From Pseudomonadota bacterium (GTDB lineage: Bacteria; Pseudomonadota; Alphaproteobacteria; Acetobacterales; Acetobacteraceae): a DNA stretch of 36,963 nt. The stretch is taken from positions 1 through 36,963 of the forward strand of contig JAGXAE010000006.1 in NCBI GenBank assembly GCA_018971725.1, written 5' to 3'. Shown here one piece after another: positions 1 to 8,730 of this stretch. Every line of letters starts with the position of its first letter. The first letter of the stretch is position 1. Both the position numbers and the translations under genes were made by a program. The notes under the pieces are model-generated. The model was not told the origin of the DNA and did not search any database. It saw nothing but the letters and a program-made list of their open reading frames with translations.

Positions 1-36
1 GGATTTCGCATGGGTCGTTGTCCGGTCTCCCACCTG
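1..36 (+). ncRNA. ffs: 3' end of bacterial SRP RNA (4.5S RNA), truncated by window start
   Basis: Sequence gcatgggtcgttgtccggtctcccacct resembles the 3' strand of alphaproteobacterial small SRP RNA (GGGTCGTTGTCCGG..TCCCACC) and lies directly upstream of dnaX, a known location for ffs. The 5' half is outside the window. Confidence 0.55.
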
Positions 37-64
37 AATTTCTGCACCAAGGTCCGCGCCGCAC

Positions 65-1837
65 ATGGGTTTGTTCGACGACGAAGCGCCAGACGCCCCG
101 CCGCCGGGCCCCAACCTCTTTGGCGACGAGCCCGCGCAGGAGGCCCCCAAAGCCGCCGCGTATCGGGTTTTGGCCCGCAAATACCGCCCCACCACATTCG
201 ACGATCTGATCGGCCAGGAAGCCCTAGTGCGCACGCTGCGCAACGCTTTCGCCATGAATCGCATCGCCCATGCCTTCATGCTCACCGGTGTGCGCGGGGT
301 GGGTAAAACCACAACGGCGCGCATTCTGGCCCGCGCCCTCAACTGCACCGGGCCGGATGGCACCGGCGGCCCCACGCCGGACCCATGCGGCGTCTGCGAT
401 AATTGCAAAGCCATCCTGGCCGACCGCCACCCGGACGTGGTGGAGATGGACGCCGCCTCCAATACCGGCGTGGACGATGTGCGCGAGATCATCGAGGCCA
501 CGCGCTTCAAACCGCTCTCGGCGCGCGTGAAAGTGTTCATCATCGACGAGGTGCACATGCTCTCCAAGGCGGCGTTCAACGCGCTGCTGAAAACGCTGGA
601 GGAGCCGCCGCCCCACATTAAATTCGTGCTGGCCACCACCGAGATCCGCAAGGTGCCCATCACCGTGCTCTCGCGCTGCCAGCGTTACGACCTGCGACGC
701 GTGCCAGTGGAAATGCTCACCGCGCATTTCACCCGCATCGCGCAGCAGGAACAGGTGGCGATTTCCGAAGCCGCCCTCACCCATATCGCCCGCGCTGCGG
801 ATGGTTCGGTGCGCGACGGTCTTTCCCTGCTGGACCAAGCCATTGCGCGCGGTGCCGAGGGTGGCGGCGAAATCTCCGCACCCATGGTGGCGGAGATGCT
901 CGGCCTCGCGGATCGCGGTTTCGTGTTCGACCTGATGGACGCCGTGGTGAAAGGCGACGTCCAGGCCGCCTTGAAAATCTCCGATGATTCCTACGAACGC
1001 GGCGCCGATCCCGGCGTGCTGCTCTCTGATTTGCTCGGTCTCGCGCATCTCATCACGCGCATGAAATCCGTGCCCGCTTTGGCCAAAAGCACCGCCTTGC
1101 CGGAGATGGAGCGCACGCGCGGCACCGCATTCGCGGACCTGCTTTCCATCCCCTTCCTCGGCCGGCTCTGGCAAATGTTGTTGAAAGGCTTGCAGGAAGT
1201 TGAAACCGCGCCGGACCGCCGCGCGGGTGCGGAGATGATTCTCATTCGCCTCTGCCATGTCTCGGATTTGCCGCCGCCGGGCGAACTGGTGAAGAAGCTA
1301 ACCGAAAACCCCACCGCCACGCTTGGCGGCACGCCCTCCGGCGGCCCTGGCGGCGGCGGGGCGCGCGCGGTCGCCAACGGCAATGTGGTGATGCAGGAGG
1401 CCGCCCCGCGCTCCCTCAGCTTCCGCGATGTGGTGGCGCTCGCGCAGGTGAAACGGGACGTGATGCTGTACGCGCATCTGCGCCAATCCGTGCATCTGGT
1501 GCGCTTTGCCCCGCCGGTGATCGAGATGCGTCTGGCCGAGGATCATCCGCGCGATCTCATTGCCAAACTCTCCCGCATGCTGGAGGAGGAAACCGGGCGG
1601 CGCTGGACCATCGCCCTCTCCAACCTGCCGGGCGAACCCACCATCGACGAACAGGAAGGTGTGGCCACCGCCAAAGCGCGGGACGAAGCCCTGGCGCATC
1701 CTCTGGTGCAGGCCATTCTGGCGCAATTCCCGGGCGCCAAGGCGGAAACGCCGCACGAACCCGAAGCGGAACCCGACCTGCCCGCCGATTGGGCGGCACT
1801 GGTTCCGCCCGACGAGCTTTATGAAGGAGATGAGTAA
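65..1837 (+). CDS. dnaX: DNA polymerase III subunit gamma/tau
   Basis: YRVLARKYRPTTFDDLIGQEALVRTLRNAF, Walker A GVRGVGKTTTARILARALNC, zinc cysteines CGVCDNC, DEVHMLSKAAFNALLKTLEEPP, SRCQRYDLRR. Confidence 0.97.
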   Translation: MGLFDDEAPDAPPPGPNLFGDEPAQEAPKAAAYRVLARKYRPTTFDDLIGQEALVRTLRNAFAMNRIAHAFMLTGVRGVGKTTTARILARALNCTGPDGTGGPTPDPCGVCDNCKAILADRHPDVVEMDAASNTGVDDVREIIEATRFKPLSARVKVFIIDEVHMLSKAAFNALLKTLEEPPPHIKFVLATTEIRKVPITVLSRCQRYDLRRVPVEMLTAHFTRIAQQEQVAISEAALTHIARAADGSVRDGLSLLDQAIARGAEGGGEISAPMVAEMLGLADRGFVFDLMDAVVKGDVQAALKISDDSYERGADPGVLLSDLLGLAHLITRMKSVPALAKSTALPEMERTRGTAFADLLSIPFLGRLWQMLLKGLQEVETAPDRRAGAEMILIRLCHVSDLPPPGELVKKLTENPTATLGGTPSGGPGGGGARAVANGNVVMQEAAPRSLSFRDVVALAQVKRDVMLYAHLRQSVHLVRFAPPVIEMRLAEDHPRDLIAKLSRMLEEETGRRWTIALSNLPGEPTIDEQEGVATAKARDEALAHPLVQAILAQFPGAKAETPHEPEAEPDLPADWAALVPPDELYEGDE

Positions 1838-2161
1838 ATGAAGAACATCGCCGGCCTGATGAAACAGGCCCAGCAGATGCAGCAGAAAATGGCCGACATG
1901 CAGGCCAAGATGGAGGCCACCGAGATGGAAGGCGTGGCCGGCGCGGGCCTCGTGAAAATTGTGCTCTCCGGCAAGGGCGCGCTGAGAAGCGTGAAGATCG
2001 ACCCCAAGCTGATCGACCCCGCCGAGACGGAGATGCTGGAAGACCTCATCGCCGCCGCCCATGCGGATGCCAAATCCAAGCTGGACGCGATGATGGAATC
2101 CGAGACCAAGAACGCCATGGGCGGCATGAGCCTGCCGCCGGGAATGAAACTTCCCTTCTAA
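1838..2161 (+). CDS. YbaB/EbfC family nucleoid-associated protein
   Basis: [26 protein letters not shown]...; starts immediately after the dnaX stop; conserved dnaX-ybaB-recR order. Confidence 0.95.
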   Translation: MKNIAGLMKQAQQMQQKMADMQAKMEATEMEGVAGAGLVKIVLSGKGALRSVKIDPKLIDPAETEMLEDLIAAAHADAKSKLDAMMESETKNAMGGMSLPPGMKLPF

Positions 2162-2177
2162 ACCAGCCACGGGACAG

Positions 2178-2768
2178 ATGGGCGGACCTGAACTCGAAAA
2201 CCTGATCGGCTTGTTTGCGCGTCTGCCGGGGCTTGGCCCCCGCAGCGCGCGGCGCATTGTGCTGAAGCTGCTGCGGGAGCGAGAAAACGGCCTGCTGCCG
2301 CTGGCCGAGGCGCTGCGCTCGGCCGCCGCCTCGGTCCGCACCTGCACAAACTGCGGCAATCTCGATTCATCCGACCCCTGCGCCATCTGCGCCGAGCCCC
2401 TGCGCGAGTCCCGCATCTGCGTGGTCGAAAATATCGCGGATCTTTGGGCGCTGGAACGCGCGCATGTCTATCGCGGCAAATACCATGTGCTGGGCGGCAC
2501 GCTCTCGGCGCTTTCAGGGCGCGGACCGGAAGATCTCGCCATCGCCCCGCTGCTGAAACGGCTGGAACAAGGTGGCATCGAGGAAATCATCCTCGCTTTG
2601 CCCGCCACCGTGGAAGGTGCGGCCACCGCCCACTACCTCACTGAACGGCTGCGCCGCTTCGCCATTCCCCTATCCCGCCTCGCCCAGGGCGTTCCCATCG
2701 GCGGCGCCATCGAAATTTTGGACGAAGGCACGCTGGCAACCGCCCTGCGCGCCAGAGGAGCCGCTTAA
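2178..2768 (+). CDS. recR: Recombination mediator protein RecR
   Basis: LIGLFARLPGLGPRSARRIVLKLL, zinc finger CTNCGNLDSSDPCAIC, Toprim region; order dnaX-ybaB-recR. Confidence 0.97.
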   Translation: MGGPELENLIGLFARLPGLGPRSARRIVLKLLRERENGLLPLAEALRSAAASVRTCTNCGNLDSSDPCAICAEPLRESRICVVENIADLWALERAHVYRGKYHVLGGTLSALSGRGPEDLAIAPLLKRLEQGGIEEIILALPATVEGAATAHYLTERLRRFAIPLSRLAQGVPIGGAIEILDEGTLATALRARGAA

Positions 2769-2774
2769 CCGCCT

Positions 2775-4199
2775 ATGAATACCCTCGACAACACCCTCGA
2801 CGATACCCTCGACCCCGCCGACTGGTCCGCCCTTCGCGCCCTCGGCCATAAAATGCTGGACGACATGGTGGACCACCTCGCCACCATTCGCGAACAACCC
2901 GTCTGGCGCCCAATGCCGGAGGCTGTGCGGCAATCCTTCGCCGCCCCCCTGTCCAGCACCGGCACGGATGTGGAAACCCTCTACACCCGCTTCACGGCGG
3001 AGATTCAGCCTTATGTCACTGGCAATCTCCACCCCCGCTTCATGGGCTGGGTGCATGGCGGCGGCAACCCGGTTTCCATGCTGGCGGAATTGCTGGCCGG
3101 CGCCATGAACGCGAATTGCGGCGGGCGAAACCATATCGGCATCGTGGTGGAACGGCAGGTAATCGCCTGGGCGGCTGAAATGCTGGGCATGCCCGCGCAA
3201 ACCTCCGGCGTGCTGCTCACCGGCTCCTCCATGGCGAATTTCTGCGCCGTGCTCTGCGCCAAGCAGAAGGCGCTGGGCGAGGCCGGGCACGAAACCGGCG
3301 TCAACGGCGCCAAACTCACGGCCTATGCCTCGGCGGGCGTGCATCGCTGTGTCACCGGCGCGTTGGACATGGCTGGTTTTGGCCGCTCCGTCCTGCGCAA
3401 AATCCCCGTCGATGCCGATTGCCGCACGGATATGGCCAAGCTCCGCGCGGCCATCGCGGCGGACAAGGCGGCGGGCTTCACCCCGTTCCTCATCGCCGCC
3501 ACCGCCGGCAGCGTGGATACAGGCGCGTTCGACGATCTGAACGCAGCCGCGGACATCGCCGCCGCTGAAAACGCCTGGTTCCATGTGGACGGCGCCTTTG
3601 GCGCGCTAGCCGCCCTCTCCCCAGCCAAGCGCCACCTCACCGCGGGGCTGGGCCGGGCGGATTCCATCGCTTTCGATTTCCATAAATGGGCGCAGGTCAC
3701 CTATTCTTGCGGCTGCTTGCTGGTGCGCGACCCGGCCATCCACAACGCCACCTTCGCCCAACCCACCAATTATCTCGCCGCCGCCCCGCGCGGCCTGGCT
3801 GGTGGCTTCCCCTGGCCGTGCGATCTGGGGCCGGACCTCTCACGCGGTTTCTCAGCCTTGAAAGTGTGGATGACCCTCTCCGCCTACGGCACGGAAGGCT
3901 TGGCGAAGGTCGTGGATAATAGCTGCGCCCTGGCCAGCCGCCTCGCCGAAAAGGTGCAGGCAACCCCCCGTCTCATTTTGCTGGCCCCGGCGGCGCTCAA
4001 CATCGTCTGTTTCGGGATCGAGGGTAAAACCAGCCAGGAGATTCTGGACCTGGTGGCCGACCTACAGGAAGACGGGCTATTCGCCCCCTCCACCACCATT
4101 ATCAATGGACAAACCGCCATACGCTGCGCCATCGTGAACCACCGCACCACGGCGGATGACATCGACGCGCTGGTGGCGGAGATTTTACGGCGTCTTTAG
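2775..4199 (+). CDS. Pyridoxal-dependent (aromatic-L-amino-acid type) decarboxylase
   Basis: Group II decarboxylase fold features: HPRFMGWVHGGGNPVSMLAELL, TAGSVDTGAFD, FHVDGAFGA, PLP lysine motif SIAFDFHKWAQV. Confidence 0.9.
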   Translation: MNTLDNTLDDTLDPADWSALRALGHKMLDDMVDHLATIREQPVWRPMPEAVRQSFAAPLSSTGTDVETLYTRFTAEIQPYVTGNLHPRFMGWVHGGGNPVSMLAELLAGAMNANCGGRNHIGIVVERQVIAWAAEMLGMPAQTSGVLLTGSSMANFCAVLCAKQKALGEAGHETGVNGAKLTAYASAGVHRCVTGALDMAGFGRSVLRKIPVDADCRTDMAKLRAAIAADKAAGFTPFLIAATAGSVDTGAFDDLNAAADIAAAENAWFHVDGAFGALAALSPAKRHLTAGLGRADSIAFDFHKWAQVTYSCGCLLVRDPAIHNATFAQPTNYLAAAPRGLAGGFPWPCDLGPDLSRGFSALKVWMTLSAYGTEGLAKVVDNSCALASRLAEKVQATPRLILLAPAALNIVCFGIEGKTSQEILDLVADLQEDGLFAPSTTIINGQTAIRCAIVNHRTTADDIDALVAEILRRL

Positions 4200-4258
4200 A
4201 GCGCGATGACTTTAGGTTCGCTCGCTTTGCGAGCGAACCTAAAGTCATCGCGCTCTAA
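4196..4258. repeat. Perfect 30-bp inverted repeat with TTT loop (first palindrome of an intergenic mosaic element)
   Basis: ttagagcgcgatgactttaggttcgctcgc (4196-4225) - ttt - gcgagcgaacctaaagtcatcgcgctctaa (4229-4258), read directly. Confidence 0.95.
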
Positions 4259-4269
4259 TTCATTGATTC

Positions 4270-4331
4270 AGAGACGGATTCAGACATGAGAGCGATCGCT
4301 GGGGCGATTCGATCTCATGTCATCCGGCTCT
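4270..4331. repeat. Imperfect inverted repeat (second palindrome), overlapping the 3' end of hisD
   Basis: agagacggat-tcag-acatgaga...tctcatgt-c-atccggctct; the outer and inner arms pair with small bulges. Confidence 0.8.
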
Positions 4332-5608
4332 AGCCGCACCGCGACGCTCTGCGCATGGGCGTCCAGCCCCTCGGCCTGCGCCAGCGTAACCGCCATCGCC
4401 CCCAACCGGCCCAAGCCCTGGGCCGGAACATGGGCGTATGTGGTGCGCTTCATGAAATCATAAACGGACAGGCCCGAGGCGAAACGGGCGGTGCCGGATG
4501 TGGGCAGCACATGGTTCGGCCCGATGATATAGTCGCCCATCGCTTCCGGCGTATTGCGGCCCAAAAACACCGCCCCGGCATGGCGAACCTTGGCGAAAAC
4601 CGGCTCCGGGTCCGCCAGCATCAATTGTAGATGTTCCGGCGCCACGCGGTTTGAAATCTCAACCGCCTCGTCCCAGTTTCGCACCAGGATAATCGCGCCA
4701 TGGCGGCGCCAGCTCGTCCCGGCGATCTCCTTGCGCGGCAGGGTTTCCAGCGCCTGCGCCACAGATTTTTCCACCGCTTCGGCCAGCGTGGCGCTATTCG
4801 TCACCAGAATGGACTGCGCGTCCTCGTCATGCTCGGCCTGGGCCAGAAGGTCATAAGCCAACTGCTCCGGGTCGCAGCCTTCATCCGCGATGATCAGCAC
4901 CTCGGACGGCCCGGCGATGGAGTCGATCCCCACCTGCCCGAACACCTGGCGCTTGGCTTCCGCCACATAGGCGTTTCCGGGGCCCACAATCCGGTCCACC
5001 CGCTGGATGGTCGCGGTGCCATAGGCCAAGGCCGCCACCGCTTGCGCCCCGCCCACACGGTAAATCTCGGTAATTCCGGCCACATTCGCCGCCGTGAGCA
5101 CATAAGGGTTCAGCACGCCATCCGGTGCGGGCACCACCATCGCGATGCGCTCCACCCCGGCCACCTTGGCGGGAACGGCGTTCATCAGCACCGAGGACGG
5201 ATACGCGGCTTTACCGCCGGGCACATAAAGCCCCACCGCATCCAGGGCACCCCAGCGCATGCCGCAGGTAATGCCCTCGTCATCGGTATAAGCGATGTCT
5301 TGGGGCAATTGCGCCTTGTGAAACGTCTCGATCCGCCGCGCCGCCACGGCCAATGCCTCGCGCAGCGCCGGGGGGGTTTGCGCCTCGGCCTCGGCCAGTT
5401 CATCGGCGGTCACGCGCAGCTCGGCAGCATTCAGCTCCAACCGGTCGAAACGCGCGGTATATTCCAACAACGCCGCATCGCCTTGCGAACGCACGCGCCC
5501 GATAATCTCGCCCACCGCCCCAGAAAGCTCCGGCGCCACCGTGGCGCGGGAGAGCAGCTTTTCAAAAGCCGCCTCAAAATCCGGTTGCGCCGTCGCCAGC
5601 GTTCTCAT
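4280..5608 (-). CDS. hisD: Histidinol dehydrogenase
   Basis: GPGNAYVAEAKRQVFGQVGIDSIAGPSEVLIIAD, QAEHDEDAQSILVT, APEHLQLM, GPNHVLPTSGTARFASGLSV; overlaps hisG by 4 nt. Confidence 0.97.
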   Translation of the reverse strand: MRTLATAQPDFEAAFEKLLSRATVAPELSGAVGEIIGRVRSQGDAALLEYTARFDRLELNAAELRVTADELAEAEAQTPPALREALAVAARRIETFHKAQLPQDIAYTDDEGITCGMRWGALDAVGLYVPGGKAAYPSSVLMNAVPAKVAGVERIAMVVPAPDGVLNPYVLTAANVAGITEIYRVGGAQAVAALAYGTATIQRVDRIVGPGNAYVAEAKRQVFGQVGIDSIAGPSEVLIIADEGCDPEQLAYDLLAQAEHDEDAQSILVTNSATLAEAVEKSVAQALETLPRKEIAGTSWRRHGAIILVRNWDEAVEISNRVAPEHLQLMLADPEPVFAKVRHAGAVFLGRNTPEAMGDYIIGPNHVLPTSGTARFASGLSVYDFMKRTTYAHVPAQGLGRLGAMAVTLAQAEGLDAHAQSVAVRLEPDDMRSNRPSDRSHV

Positions 5609-6252
5609 GCTTCCAGCGCCTTCCTGAATGCCTCGATCCAGGCGCCAATTTCATCCGGTCTCGTCTTCAGAGCAACACGATTCACGATGAGTTTGGAGGA
5701 GACCTGCGCGATCACATCCGTCTCCACCAGCCCGTTCGCCTTCAACGTGCTGCCGGTCTGCACCAGATCCACGATCAGCCGTGACAAGCCCAGCCCCGGC
5801 GCCAGTTCCATGGAGCCAGAAAGCTCCACGATTTCCGCCTGGATGCCCCGCCGCGCGAAATGCCGCTTGGCGGTGTTGGGGTATTTGCTGGCCACGCGAA
5901 TGGCCGAAACCCGGCAAAGATCCGTCTGGCCGGCGTCATCCTTCGGCTCGGCCACCGAAATGCGGCATTTGCCGATGCCCATATCCAGCGGCGCGTAAAC
6001 CTCGGGATAGTCAAATTCCATCAGCACGTCGCCGCCGCAAATGCCGATCTCCGCCGCACCGAAGGCCACGAAGGTCGCCACATCGAAGGAGCGTACGCGG
6101 ATCACGTCCACATCCGGATGGCTGGTGCCAAACCGCAGCTTGCGGGAGTTTTCGTCTGTATATTCCGCCTCCGGAACCAAGCCGGCGCGGGCCAGCACGG
6201 GGCCGGCTTCGTTCAAAATACGCCCCTTGGGCAATGCGAGCACGATGGACAT
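5605..6252 (-). CDS. hisG: ATP phosphoribosyltransferase, short form
   Basis: MSIVLALPKGRILNEAGPVLARAGL..., GICGGDVLMEF, ELSGSMELAPGLGLSRLIVDLVQTGSTLKANGL; 215 aa, without the C-terminal regulatory domain. Confidence 0.96.
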   Translation of the reverse strand: MSIVLALPKGRILNEAGPVLARAGLVPEAEYTDENSRKLRFGTSHPDVDVIRVRSFDVATFVAFGAAEIGICGGDVLMEFDYPEVYAPLDMGIGKCRISVAEPKDDAGQTDLCRVSAIRVASKYPNTAKRHFARRGIQAEIVELSGSMELAPGLGLSRLIVDLVQTGSTLKANGLVETDVIAQVSSKLIVNRVALKTRPDEIGAWIEAFRKALEA

Positions 6253-6294
6253 GGCCGGGCCATTACCATCCGCCCGCCAGCGAGGCTAGGCCAC

Positions 6295-7050
6295 TCAGCT
6301 CAGGTTCAACAGCCGGCCCAGCAGCTTTTGCGTCCAGTCCAGGCTCAGCCGATCCGCCAGCTTCTCATACCCCGTGCCGGGCGGCACTTCCTGGTGCAGC
6401 TTCAGCCCCAGCGCCGGCACCAGAACCCGCAAGGCGATGTTCACATCCTCCTCGAAATCCTCATAGACGAGCCGCAGCGGCGAAATGCCCTGGGCCGCGA
6501 ACCAACCCGCCCAGCCGCGCCGGTCCATTATATGAAGCCCGTGGATGGTCAGGATGCGTTGCATCGAAAAATCCGCTTCCGTGAGGGGCCGCGCGGGCGC
6601 GTCCCCCTGGCGGCGGTGCCATTGCCCGTTTACCTCTGCCTTGAACGCGGAAACGGCCTGCGCGGCATCGTTCCGGCGGGTCAGGTAAACAACATGCAAA
6701 TCCGGGAATAGGCGGGTGAGTGCCGGTGCCAGCGGCGCCACATCCTGCCAGCAGGTTTTGAAAATGAAGGTTTCATCCGGCCCTGCGGCGAAACTCGCGA
6801 TATAATCACTAAACAACGACACCTTGCGGCGCTGGCTTTCCTGCCGTGCCGGGCCTCGCGGATTGAAAATTTCATTGGGCTCGGCAAGTTGCCCCGCCTG
6901 GTGCAGCGCCGCGCAAAGATGCGTGCTGCCGGCGCGCGGGGTAAAGGCGATCATCACCGTGCGCCTGGGGCAGCAAAGTCCGGCGAACCCAGCCGCAGCG
7001 TGCGCCGCATAGTCAGGAAACACCTCCTCCAACGCCATGCCCGCCTCCAA
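6295..7050 (-). CDS. Stf0-family (LPS/trehalose-type) sulfotransferase
   Basis: PAPS-binding-like segment TVMIAFTPRAGSTHLCAAL, EIFNPRG, FIFKTCWQD, VVYLTRRNDAAQAVSAFKAEVNGQWH, LRLVYEDFEEDV. Confidence 0.8.
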   Translation of the reverse strand: MEAGMALEEVFPDYAAHAAAGFAGLCCPRRTVMIAFTPRAGSTHLCAALHQAGQLAEPNEIFNPRGPARQESQRRKVSLFSDYIASFAAGPDETFIFKTCWQDVAPLAPALTRLFPDLHVVYLTRRNDAAQAVSAFKAEVNGQWHRRQGDAPARPLTEADFSMQRILTIHGLHIMDRRGWAGWFAAQGISPLRLVYEDFEEDVNIALRVLVPALGLKLHQEVPPGTGYEKLADRLSLDWTQKLLGRLLNLS

Positions 7051-7128
7051 AATCCTGCCTTGCGGTTAGAGGACAACGGCGCGCCCGCCAAGGCGGATGG
7101 CGGATTTTTTTGTGGCGGCGGCGCCCGG

Positions 7129-7743
7129 TTAACCCGGCAGCGCGCCATCCAGCACATTGGCGCGGATAAAAGCCGGGCGGGCTTGCAGCCGCGCCACATA
7201 GGACTGGAACGCCGGCCTCGGCTCGATGGATTTGAACATCAGCCCGAAGCCAAGCTGCCCGCCCACATAAATATCGGCGGCGGAGAACGCCCCGCCCAGC
7301 AGATAAGGGCCTGGGGTTATCGCTGCCTCCAGAACATCCAGCACTTCGGATTGGCTGGCCCCAAAGCCGCACATGCGCGCCCGCTCCGGCGGCACACTGA
7401 ACCCTAACGCCTTCATGGTTGTGGCAGCTTCGTATGGCCCGGCGGTGAAGAACAGCCAGCGGTAATATGCCCCCCGCGCAGGATCACCCGGCGGCGGTGC
7501 GAGCTGCACTTCGGGAAACGCATCGGCGAGATAGGTGATGATGGCGGCGGTCTCGGTCACCACAACATCGCCATGCCTCAGCGCCGGCACCTTCCCCATG
7601 GGGTTTATCGCGGTATAGGCCGGAGACTTCATCTCCGGCCCGTAGCCAATAATTTCCGTACGGTACGGTTGGCCTGTCTCCTCCAGCGCCCAACGGGCCA
7701 TACGCGCCCGTGACATAGGATTGGTATAGAAAACCAGCTCCAC
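7129..7743 (-). CDS. Glutathione S-transferase family protein
   Basis: MELVFYTNPMSRARMARWALEETGQPYRTEII, NPMGKVPALRHGDVVVTETAAIITYLADAFP, C-terminal AADIYVGGQL. Confidence 0.92.
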   Translation of the reverse strand: MELVFYTNPMSRARMARWALEETGQPYRTEIIGYGPEMKSPAYTAINPMGKVPALRHGDVVVTETAAIITYLADAFPEVQLAPPPGDPARGAYYRWLFFTAGPYEAATTMKALGFSVPPERARMCGFGASQSEVLDVLEAAITPGPYLLGGAFSAADIYVGGQLGFGLMFKSIEPRPAFQSYVARLQARPAFIRANVLDGALPG

Positions 7744-7786
7744 GCGGCGTCTCCCTCGGTTTGAGGAGAAGCTACCCCGGCGGGGC

Positions 7787-8041
7787 TTAATGCACCAGCG
7801 TCGGCGTCATATCATTCTGGATGATCGCGGCTGCGGCAAGCTGCTGGTCGGCGGCGATGGCTATGGGCGTTCCATCCGCCGCATGGATGGCGAAGGCCGG
7901 GCCGGTCTCGGTCATCACCGGCTTCACGAAGGCAATCTCCTCCAGCCCCAGCAATGCCAGCTGCGCGGCGGAGATGTGATGAATATCCAGCATGGTGCCA
8001 GGGCTGAAATTGGCAGTGCCGTCATGGTTTTTGATGTTCAT
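7787..8041 (-). CDS. DUF1150 family protein
   Basis: 84 aa; LGLEEIAFVKPVMTETGPAFAIHAADGTPIAIA; downstream neighbour of hsp20, a common alphaproteobacterial arrangement. Confidence 0.75.
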   Translation of the reverse strand: MNIKNHDGTANFSPGTMLDIHHISAAQLALLGLEEIAFVKPVMTETGPAFAIHAADGTPIAIAADQQLAAAAIIQNDMTPTLVH

Positions 8042-8149
8042 CGTCTGTCCTTTCAGGCCCTTCTAGCGGGAAATCCCCAGCCTGAAGTCCCATTATGTCT
8101 GAATTAGGGAGAAACTGCGATTTTGCCAGTCAGTTCCCGTAATTGATAT

Positions 8150-8602
8150 TTAGTCCCCGTCCACTGTCTTGGTGGGGGCCGGCACTTTGGTCTGGCCGCG
8201 GGAAATGGGAATGGTCTTCACCACCGGCTGCGGCACCGGGCGGATCAAATCCACATGCAGCAAGCCGTTATCAAGCCAGGCACCCTTTACCTCGATCCCT
8301 TCCGCGATCACGAAAGCCCGCTGGAACTGCCGTGCCGCGATGCCCCTGTGCAGAAACACCCGCCCTTGGGCATCGTCATTCTGCCGGCCTCTTATCACCA
8401 ATTGGTTATCTTCCAGGGTGATTTGCAGGTCATCCATGGTGAACCCCGCCACGGCGAGGGTGATTCTCAGCGAAACCGGGCTGAGCTGTTCGATGTTATA
8501 GGGCGGGTAGCCGTCCGAGGAGTTTTTCGCGGCGCGTTCGATCATCTGCTCCAAATGGTCGAAACCGAGAAAAAGCGGCGAGGCAAAAACGCGGGTCGTC
8601 AT
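8150..8602 (-). CDS. Hsp20/alpha-crystallin family small heat-shock protein
   Basis: GFDHLEQMIERAAKNSSDGYPPYNIEQLSPVSLRITLAVAGFTMDDLQITLEDNQLVIRGRQ ... FLHRGIAARQFQRAFVIAEGIEVKGAWLDNGLLHVDLIRP. Confidence 0.95.
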   Translation of the reverse strand: MTTRVFASPLFLGFDHLEQMIERAAKNSSDGYPPYNIEQLSPVSLRITLAVAGFTMDDLQITLEDNQLVIRGRQNDDAQGRVFLHRGIAARQFQRAFVIAEGIEVKGAWLDNGLLHVDLIRPVPQPVVKTIPISRGQTKVPAPTKTVDGD

Positions 8603-8690
8603 CTAAATAGCTCCCCCATATGAGCGAAGCAGGTTAAGGACCCTCCGTTGAGGCATCCGGGTCTCCATGTTGGCATGGTTTCACAGCGAT
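8603..8690 (-). promoter_or_regulatory. Candidate ROSE-like RNA thermometer in the hsp20 5' UTR
   Basis: Minus-strand sequence ends ...CTGCTTCGCTCATATGGGGGAGCTATTTAG-ATG: a UYGCU-type anti-SD (TTCGCTC) faces the G-rich SD across a short loop; upstream hairpins GACCC..GGGTC and CCATG-CCAA-CATGG. Confidence 0.45.
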
Positions 8691-8730
8691 GCAAGAGGGG
8701 CGCGTTGCAGCTTCGGTCCGGGGAGATTAC

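Noticed and set aside
224-1258. 344-aa minus-strand ORF antisense to dnaX
   Set aside because: Shadow ORF with no domain; dnaX is unambiguous.
4700-5998. 432-aa plus-strand ORF antisense to hisD/hisG
   Set aside because: Shadow ORF with His/Arg-rich composition; hisD and hisG are unambiguous on the other strand.
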